A stretch of DNA of 64,000 nt, from NCBI GenBank assembly GCA_002007465.1, contig LNAC01000065.1, forward strand, positions 1,040,570-1,104,569, read 5' to 3'. Below are positions 57,617-64,000 of this stretch, piece by piece. Made by a program: the position numbers and the translations under genes. The DNA comes from Ailurus styani. Its lineage: Eukaryota; Chordata; Mammalia; Carnivora; Ailuridae. The notes below the pieces were generated by a model. It had not been told where the DNA came from, did not search any database, and worked only from the letters and a program-made list of their open reading frames with translations. The number at the start of each line of letters is the position of its first letter. Position 1 is the stretch's first letter.

Positions 57617-57791
57617 TCTTTTTTGTTTTTAAGATTTTATTTATTTATTTGACAGAGACAGACAGCGAGAGAGGGAACACAAGCACGGGGAGTGGGAGAG
57701 GGAGAAGCAGGATCCCTGCTGAGCAGGGAGCCCGATGTGGGGCTTGATCCCAGGACCCTGAAGCTTAACGACTGAGCCATCCAGGCACCCC
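57617..57791 (-). mobile_element. CAN-SINE with deleted tRNA-like segment
   Basis: CAGGACCCTGAAGCTTAACG skips the usual GATCATGACCTGAGC block, so about 25 bases are missing from the tRNA-like head. CTTTTTATCCT is duplicated at 57606-57616 and 57793-57803. Confidence 0.94.
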
Positions 57792-57803
57792 ACTTTTTAT
57801 CCT

Positions 57804-58289
57804 AATAAGTTGTAACCTGGGAGTAATTCTTTGCTCAAGAAAGTTTTACACTCAGACTCATACTACCAAAACGCACGGAACATGGGTGATTTTGTAAAAA
57901 CAACAACAAGCAAACAAATCCTGCACGTTAGTGCACCGGGATGATAGCTCCACAGGGCAAGCTTGCGGCAGGCCTCAGTAAGTACTTTTTCAATGAGCAG
58001 TCCCTGAATCTTGAAAGAAAGATCCTAGCACGCAGTCAGCGCCCTTTATTTGAGGAAGAGGAGTGGGTCTTTTGCGTGAAATGCTTTTTTATACCGCTTT
58101 GGGAAAATCCATCTAGGCCTCCTCTGACAGCCATGGGAAAGCACAGGTGACACGCTATTCCTGAGAATTTGATTACATTAAAACGGCACCTGACTTTCTC
58201 CGAATCCTGCGTCTCTGAAATGTGCGGGGCTTCGGTGCCCTCTGAGGTCTGGATCTGGAACCCAGGGGCCCTTCTGCCGCCCCAGGCCT
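57804..58289. other. Flank upstream of the CpG island
   Basis: Unique sequence with rising GC toward the right. No TATA-type arrangement can be assigned. No gene is supported. Confidence 0.4.
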
Positions 58290-59240
58290 TGTTCTGATAG
58301 TGACAGTGGCCGCGGGCCCCCCAAACCGGTTGTCCTTGGGGCAGGCTCCTAGCTGTGCTGTCCCTCCGGAAGGTGGGGGCCTCCCTCCCCTTGGGTGGAG
58401 TGTGGGGCCCCCGCGGGGCCGTCGCAGGTTCCTGCCCGCAGCCCCCACCCCGCCGTCGCACCAGGTACGGTCTGGGCCTCGCGCGGCCGTCGTGCGGCCC
58501 CCGCCCCCGGTCCCGCCGCCGCCCTCCCGCGGCCNNNNNNNNNNNNNNNNNNNNNNNNNNNNNNNNNNNNNNNNNNNNNNNNNNNNNNNNNNNNNNNNNN
58601 NNNNNNNNNNNNNNNNNNNNNNNNNNNNNNNNNNNNNNNNNNNNNNNNNNNNNNNNNNNNNNNNNNNNNNNNNNNNNNNNNNNNNNNNNNNNNNNNNNNN
58701 NNNNNNNNNNNNNNNNNNNNNNNNNNNNNNNNNNNNNNNNNNNNNNNNNNNNNNNNNNNNNNNNNNNNNNNNNNNNNNNNNNNNNNNNNNNNNNNNNNNN
58801 NNNNNNNNNNNNNNNNNNNNNNNNNNNNNNNNNNNNNNNNNNNNNNNNNNNNNNNNNNNNNNNNNNNNNNNNNNNNNNNNNNNNNNNNNNNNNNNNNNNN
58901 NNNNNNNNNNNNNNNNNNNNNNNNNNNNNNNNNNNNNNNNNNNNNNNNNNNNNNNNNNNNNNNNNNNNNNNNNNNNNNNNNNNNNNNNNNNNNNNNNNNN
59001 NNNNNNNNNNNNNNNNNNNNNNNNNNNNNNNNNNNNNNNNNNNNNNNNNNNNNNNNNNNNNNNNNNNNNNNNNNNNNNNNNNNNNNNNNNNGGGGGACGG
59101 GGGGCGGGGGGGGGGCAGAAATGCGCACCCAAGGGCTGGGGACCTTAGGGCTTAGGTCCCGCAGGCTCAGGAACTGCGCTGACAGTCGCAACTCCCCTCC
59201 TCCGGCCTGCGACTGGGACCCCAGTCCCGACCCAATGGGA
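58290..59240. promoter_or_regulatory. CpG island with assembly gap, probable promoter
   Basis: On both sides of the gap the sequence is very GC-rich and dense in CpG: GGTCCCGCCGCCGCCCTCCC and GCGCGGCCGTCGTGCGGC on the left, GGGGACGGGGGGCGGGG on the right. CpG islands of this kind usually mark promoters. The centre (58,535-59,091) is N, so the start site cannot be seen. Downstream there is a consensus splice donor at 59,473/59,474 on the plus strand, suggesting rightward transcription. The long frames drawn across the N block are artefacts. Confidence 0.75.
58535..59091. other. Assembly gap (557 N)
   Basis: A run of N, probably unsequenced GC-rich DNA. Its flanks are G-rich or C-rich enough to stop polymerases. 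True size may differ from the placeholder. Confidence 0.99.
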
Positions 59241-59473
59241 ACCTGATGATTTTCTTGGTTCAACACCAAGCCCCTGGAATTGAATGGGACGTGCAAAGGC
59301 AGGGCCCTGCCCCCGGGGGTTTGCAATCTCAGCCTCTTACTTCTGCAAGTAGTTAGGTCTGTTCTGTTGTACAACACAACCGCCCGCTGGAAGCTGCTTC
59401 TTTGCAGGGTGTATAATCACCCGAGATTTTAGTGTGTCCGCGATTCCACTTTATAAGTCCTGCTGTGCTGTAG
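59241..59473 (+). other. Candidate end of first exon with consensus donor
   Basis: TGCTGTGCTGTAG|GTAAGTG at 59,473/59,474 is a full match to the mammalian 5' splice site. It lies just downstream of the CpG island, where a first exon should end. No coding frame with a good start is evident, so it would be 5' UTR. An internal alternative start of the exon is the acceptor-like CTTCTTTGCAG at about 59,407. Confidence 0.35.
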
Positions 59474-59949
59474 GTAAGTGACTAATTCCTTTCTGGACTT
59501 TGGCCCTAATTGAATATTCCTTTTAAGGATCCATTATTGATGATATATGTTATGGGGCCTTATACATATTTTAAAGGTGAAAGACTTTTCTCCCAATTAC
59601 GAAGCTCAGCTACTCGCGTCTGGTTCGCAAGGCTAAAAAGCATAGGAGGATTTAGTCCGTGGTTTCAGAGAAACTTCTGGTGAGGTACTATATATGTAAA
59701 TGTAGTGTTTTTTCCAACAGGAGTATGGACCCATTAGAAGGTTGTGGAATCAGTTTAGTGGGTTACTTCAGGAATTTTTTAAAAAGATATAAAATACGTA
59801 ATTCAATATAGAAAAGAAGAGAGAAAATATCAGTGCATTGCATATAGTGAGAGTAAATGTTTTGAGACTTTGGGGTTTGTTTATATAATGTAATTTTTTA
59901 AAACGGTAGGTCACTGCCAGAAACTCTTTAAAACACTTGTTTACGGGTT

Positions 59950-60175
59950 GATAACCCAAGCTTTGGACTCAGCTGAACCTGGGCTTAAGTCTCAGATCTA
60001 ACATAAACTACGTATTTGACTTTGAATAGATACTGCGGCCTTTCAGAGCCTCTTTTTGTGTAGCTGTAGTATGGGGAATGTCTCCTACCTGAGGGGCGTG
60101 AAGAAGACTATATGAGGTCACATATGTCAGTATTTTTGCTCAGTACTTGACTTAGAGTTGGTGTTCAAGACACAT
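59950..60175 (+). mobile_element. MIR SINE
   Basis: CTTTGGACTCAGCTGAACCT, GGGCTTAAGTCTCAGATC, GGAATGTCTCCTACCTGAGG and GAGTTGGTGTTCAAGAC follow sense MIR. Confidence 0.7.
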
Positions 60176-60277
60176 GCTAATTGCAATTACTGTTGTTGCT
60201 GAAACATCCAATCCTGGCAGACAGTCATAGGACACTGCTTTTTCTTCCCTTCTTTCTTTCTTTCTTTTCTTTTTTAG

Positions 60278-60376
60278 GTCTTGATGTGGAGGAGATGGAG
60301 GACTCAGAATCAAGAATTTCCGAGTGATTTCTTCCGAAGCACAAGAAACTGTTAGTGCTGGTGTGTTCCAACTGAG
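60278..60376 (+). other. Exon-like segment, 99 bp, downstream of CpG island
   Basis: A long pyrimidine tract (CTTTCTTTCTTTCTTTTC then TTTTTTAG) ends at 60,277 and a donor AACTGAG|GTAACT starts at 60,377. The segment holds short ATG-initiated frames that stop inside it, so it would be a 5' UTR or long non-coding exon. It lies 0.8 kb after the donor at 59,473. The pyrimidine tract may be partly microsatellite, which weakens the case. Confidence 0.3.
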
Positions 60377-61605
60377 GTAACTGAATTTGTGTCTCTCCTT
60401 AGTCTGTATGAAATAAAAAAGGGTTTTTCTGAGGGACCGTAGGACTCCCAAGGGGCATATGATTTGTGCCAGTGATCCACCAGATTGGGGAATTACAAAG
60501 TGACCATGACATTTAAATGAACTGTTATTAAAGAGACAGGAGGCCCCTATGATGAAGGGGGGAGCCAAGTGAAACAGGGCTTCAGGACAACTGGCTTCTC
60601 ATTCCAGTTCCGCCAGTGAGTGTCATAGGAGCTTCTGTAAATCTCTTCATAGATCTCTAGCTTGTCCAGACTGGAAGGATCACAGACACCATTGAGGCCC
60701 AGAGAGTTTACATGGCTCTTCAGGCTGACCCAGTGGGCTGGGGTCGAGGCAGGACTACACCCGGATCTCTGCTGCTCAGTCATGTAGCTAGCTCAGGCTG
60801 CTGGAGGGGAGCACCCCTCTAGGCCCTGAGAGCACACATGTGAAGAGCCTCCCACCCCCACCCCAGGACACTTGCAGCTTATGTAGGGAAGAACTGACAG
60901 CCCAGCAAAATGCTGTATTTTTTTTTTTTAATTTACTCCTCACAATACCCCTACAAGGTAAAGAAGAGCAGATGTGAAGGATTAAAGTGCGAACATGCAG
61001 ACAGGTCATGGAGGGCTTTACATGTCATACTGTATGTGTGGTGCACATTCCGTATGCAAAGCACAATACTAGGACCGCAAAGTTCAAGGCAAAGTGCTGG
61101 CCCTGGAGGAGTTTGCAGCCTAAACTCCAAAAAGGCAGTCAGCTGGGCTGTGCCTGATGTTCCCCCCGCCGCCCTTCACCTGCCTCTCCAGCAGTCAGTG
61201 TGGGATATGTTACAGGAAGAGACCTGAGTAGCTGACATGTCACAGTTCTTACCTTTCAATGCAATTTTTCTTTTTTTTTTTTCAAATTTAACCTGTACTT
61301 CCATCCAACTACTAAAACTGATATTTTCAACTTATAAACAATAGTAAGGTCTTCTCTGATTTAATTCATTGATTTGTTCACTCAACAAATGTATATTAAG
61401 CTCCTATAAGGCACTTGGGTATTCAAGACCAAACATACTGTATTTTTACAATCATGATATTAATCATGTTCAGTCTTTTAGCAAGGAATTATTTGTCCAA
61501 CTGTTAAAGATTTGCTGTTGTTAACACACTAGAATATCAGCTGCAAGGAAGTTCAGGATTGATCCATAAAGGATATATAGATCTTTTTAAAAATCTTGAA
61601 ATCTT
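60377..61605. other. Unique intergenic or intronic sequence
   Basis: If the CpG-island gene is real this would be its intron. A diverged ancient-repeat segment occurs near 60,990-61,110 (GGTCATGGAGGGCTTTACAT), and an L2/MIR-like scrap near 61,380. Confidence 0.4.
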
Positions 61606-61620
61606 AAGGAATTTCTTCTT

Positions 61621-61778
61621 GGGGCACCTGGGTGGCTCAGTCAGTTAAACATCCAACTCTTAATTTTCACTTAGGTTGATCTCAGGGTTGTGAGATCAAG
61701 GCCCACACTGGGCTCCACACTGGGTGTGGAGCCTGCTTGATTCTCTTTCCCTCTGCCCCTCCTTCCCCCCCAAAAAGA
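61621..61778 (+). mobile_element. CAN-SINE, older subtype
   Basis: GGGGCACCTGGGTGGCTCAG, AACATCCAACTCTTAATTTT, GGTTGTGAGATCAAGGCCCA, short A-rich tail. AAGGAATTTCTTCTT and AAAGAATTTCTTCTC flank it. Confidence 0.93.
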
Positions 61779-62430
61779 AAAGAATTTCTTCTCTTTTAAA
61801 TTTTGATTTTGCCATTACTGTCACCTGCTTATAGAGGTCTTTTATTTATACACTTAACCAGTAGACATAAAGGAAGGCAGTTTGGCAAGGGGTCTTTAAC
61901 TTGAAATGCTCTCCTCTTCTAGCTTTGTAGACTGCCCAGGACTAGAAGTGTTCAAAAGTAAAGTAATTTAAGAGATACTTTAATTTACAGAGTACAGAGT
62001 TAGCGATAGCTGCAATAATTGCATTAAGCAACAGAAATCAGTTTGTAAGTCTTAAATGCTGCTTGTAATAAACTTAACTCCAAATAGAACAAATGAGATG
62101 TTGAATGTGAATGTGATTTGTAAACTTCTAGGAGTTCTATAAATGTTACACAGCAAATATTTATTGAGTGCCTACATGAGTACGTCACTGTGCTAGAGAA
62201 AACAGAGGATTCAGCAGCAAAAAGATCTGGTTCCTTCCCTCTCAGAGCCTCTTATGTAGATGAGGAAATAACATATGGAGAACACCGTGTGGTAAATGCC
62301 TGAAAAGATAGCTTGGGTAATTCGAAAAGGAAGAGGTCTTTCTTACCTCTAGGAGTCAAGGGACTCTTGAGAAAAGGCATTTAAGCAAGTTCATGAAGGA
62401 TGTAAAGTTTCCAAAAAGAGATGGGGAGAA

Positions 62431-62853
62431 GGGGCGCCTGGGTGGCTCAGTCATTTAAGCATCCAACTCTTGATTTTGACTCCAGGTCATGAGATCGAGC
62501 CCCAGGTCCTAACCTCAGGATTGTGAGATCAAGCCCCATGTTGGGCTCTGTGCTCAGCAGGGAATCTGGTTGAGAATCTCTCTCTCCCTCTACCTCTGCC
62601 CCCCTTCCTTATTTTAAAGTAAATAAGTAGGGGCACCTGGGTGGTTCAGTCGGTTAGGTGTCTGCCTTTGGCTCAGTTTGTGATCTCAGGGTCCTGGGAT
62701 GGAGCCCAGTGTCTGGCTCCCTGGTGAGCCGGGAGTCTGCTTTTCCCTCTTCCTCTGCCCCTCCTCTCTAACCCTCCATCCCTGCTCGCACACGCCCTCA
62801 CACTCTCACTCTCAAATAAAATCTTTAAACAAGATAAGTAAATCTTTTAAAAG
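62431..62853 (+). mobile_element. CAN-SINE carrying a second SINE in its tail
   Basis: The outer SINE starts GGGGCGCCTGGGTGGCTCAG at 62,431. Its A-rich tail (AAAGTAAATAAGTA...) is interrupted at about 62,629, and resumes as GATAAGTAAATCTTTTAAAA near 62,835. AGAGATGGGGAGAA and AGAGATGGAGAGAA flank the whole unit as target duplication. Confidence 0.9.
62630..62834 (+). mobile_element. CAN-SINE nested in SINE tail
   Basis: GGGGCACCTGGGTGGTTCAG to CTCTCAAATAAAATCTTTAA. ATAAGTA is duplicated around it. It therefore postdates the outer SINE. Confidence 0.9.
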
Positions 62854-63130
62854 AGGGAGAGAGATGGAGAGAAGGCATTTCAGATAGGAAGAATAGCAGG
62901 AGAACAAGAGAGCATGGACCAGATTCAGGGGAATATAGTGAGTCCTGCTGAGTTAGAACTGCCTATACAGGCATCAAGTGGGAAATAAAACTGAGAACAT
63001 TCAGTGGTGAACAATAATGGTCTTGTATGTCCACCTGGGAAATGGGAATGCATTAAACCAGTAGGAGTCTTTGAATATATTTGAACAGGGGAGAGTCACA
63101 GCTATGGAACAGGGGCATGTTCCTGTGAAT

Positions 63131-64000
63131 AGCTCCTGGGGGAGATCAGTCAGGAGGAAAGGCAGGGCAGAAACCAGGGACAAGGAGACCAGTTAGAAGG
63201 CTCCCACAGTCCATCAGGGAAGGGTGGGAGTGTGGGAGGACAAGGCCTGAAATGGGTGATAGTGAAATGGGAAGGGAACAGATGCAAAGGAAAGAACACA
63301 GTCTGACCTCTCCGTGGAGAAGGAATAGCTGTAGCTGCCTCTGAGCTTTAGCTATTCCTCCCCTTCCTTCCCTCCGTGAGGGAAACTTGAGAGGTGGGTA
63401 AGGAGCTGCATTTAAGAGGTGCTGAGTTCGAGGTGGTGACAGCCCCCAGGGGGCTTTGTGCCACAGAGGAAGGCCAGAGCTAGTTCCGGAGTCATTAAGA
63501 TATAAGAAAAAGTCAAGAGGTGGGAGAAAAGATTTTCGAGAAAGAGAATATGGGGAGGCAAAGGTTGAGGATGGAGCCTTATGAGAAGGGGAGGAAGGAC
63601 CTAGGGAGGACATAGAGAGAAATCGGGCAAGAGAGCAGGGAAGAACTGCAGGAGAACAGGACTGCAGCAGCCAGCAGAAGGGGTTTCCCGATGGAGGGAG
63701 CCGGAAGTGTCAGACGCTGGGTGGGGGTGGGGGCTGGGCTGAGGATGCCATCAGATTGCCAAGGGCTAGGTCACGGTGGTTGGCGCTTTTCTCTTTGAGG
63801 TAATATGTCTTGCAGAATGAATATTAAATGGCTTCATTTCCAAGAATTTTTAGCTTGCACAAATCAAGAATCACTGTTAAATTTGACCCTAGCTATCCCC
63901 CCAAAACACTTCTGATTACTAAAATTCCAGCTCTTAAATGTGGTTTCCATAGTCGTCATACAGTTCATTCTGTTGTGAGCAGATGGACCAAAGAATATCT
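63131..64000. other. GA-rich intergenic sequence to window end
   Basis: The plus strand is purine-rich from about 63,150 to 63,720, which produces long proline/serine-rich frames on the minus strand. The first part continues the ancient repeat. No gene is supported. Confidence 0.45.

Larger units (their letters stand above)
62150..63130 (+). mobile_element. Ancient L2-like interspersed repeat, split by two SINEs
   Basis: AATATTTATTGAGTGCCTAC, TTCCTTCCCTCTCAGAGCCT, AAGGCATTTAAGCAAG, then beyond the SINEs GAGAGAAGGCATTTCAGATA, AATGGTCTTGTATGTCCACC and ATTTGAACAGGGGAGAGTCA. The same family continues toward 63.2 kb (GGAGACCAGTTAGAAGGCTC). The 155-codon minus-strand frame (63,146-63,613) partly overlaps this repeat and is not a gene. 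Confidence 0.55.

Noticed and set aside
58173..59377. Predicted proteins of 266-342 residues across the CpG island
   Set aside because: Their middle is 557 N, which contains no stops by definition. They are artefacts.
63146..63613. 155-codon proline/serine-rich minus-strand frame
   Set aside because: It is the antisense of a purine-rich tract and partly of an ancient interspersed repeat.

Overview
The window is mammalian nuclear DNA from a carnivoran. The diagnosis rests on about 27 copies of the tRNA-Lys-derived CAN-SINE in both orientations, plus carnivoran-type LINE-1 tails. The SINE subtype with a GGCAGAGAGGCAGGCAGAGAG-like core points to an arctoid caniform, probably a mustelid. The species is inferred, not proven. 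No protein-coding gene can be supported. The long open frames are low-complexity, lie across repeats, or run through a 557-base block of N. Nothing looks bacterial, and there is no operon or CRISPR array.

Layout. 1-6.5 kb: mostly unique AT-rich sequence with four SINEs and a nested inverted repeat (5.8 kb). 6.5-11.5 kb: unique, with one young SINE and an (AT)(CA)(TA) microsatellite. 11.5-18.5 kb: a repeat-rich block of old and carnivoran LINE-1 pieces on the minus strand, three SINEs, a small processed retrocopy with its own target-site duplication (14.3 kb), and an ERVL-type LTR (17.2 kb). 18.5-20.1 kb: a full-length MER20-like element split by a ~133 bp unit that recurs in inverted orientation 1.1 kb away. 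21.5-23.9 kb: a 2.3 kb LINE-1 ORF2/3' end broken by three SINEs and a U6 snRNA fragment. 23.9-31.1 kb: largely unique, with a GC-rich segment carrying CRE/AP-1/YY1-like motifs (26.2-26.9 kb) and a second U6 fragment (29.45 kb). 31.1-33.4 kb: SINEs and old LINE-1 sequence with a near-identical ~197 bp inverted duplication. 33.4-42 kb: mostly unique with one LINE-1 3' end and one SINE. 40.4-49.9 kb: the longest SINE-free stretch, AT-rich, with several exon-like segments on the plus strand. 49.9-57.8 kb: SINEs, a hAT-type element and nested LINE-1 ends. 58.3-59.2 kb: a CpG island interrupted by an assembly gap, followed by a consensus splice donor (59,473/59,474) and an exon-like segment (60,278-60,376). 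61.6-63.5 kb: SINEs nested in an ancient repeat.

The most plausible functional elements are the CpG island with its putative non-coding exons and the SINE-poor 42-49 kb block. Together they would fit the 5' region, or a regulatory neighbourhood, of a plus-strand gene whose coding exons lie beyond the right edge. That gene model is inference from splice-like motifs only. The most unusual structural observation is the recent inverted, apparently templated insertion at 32.3-33.1 kb.
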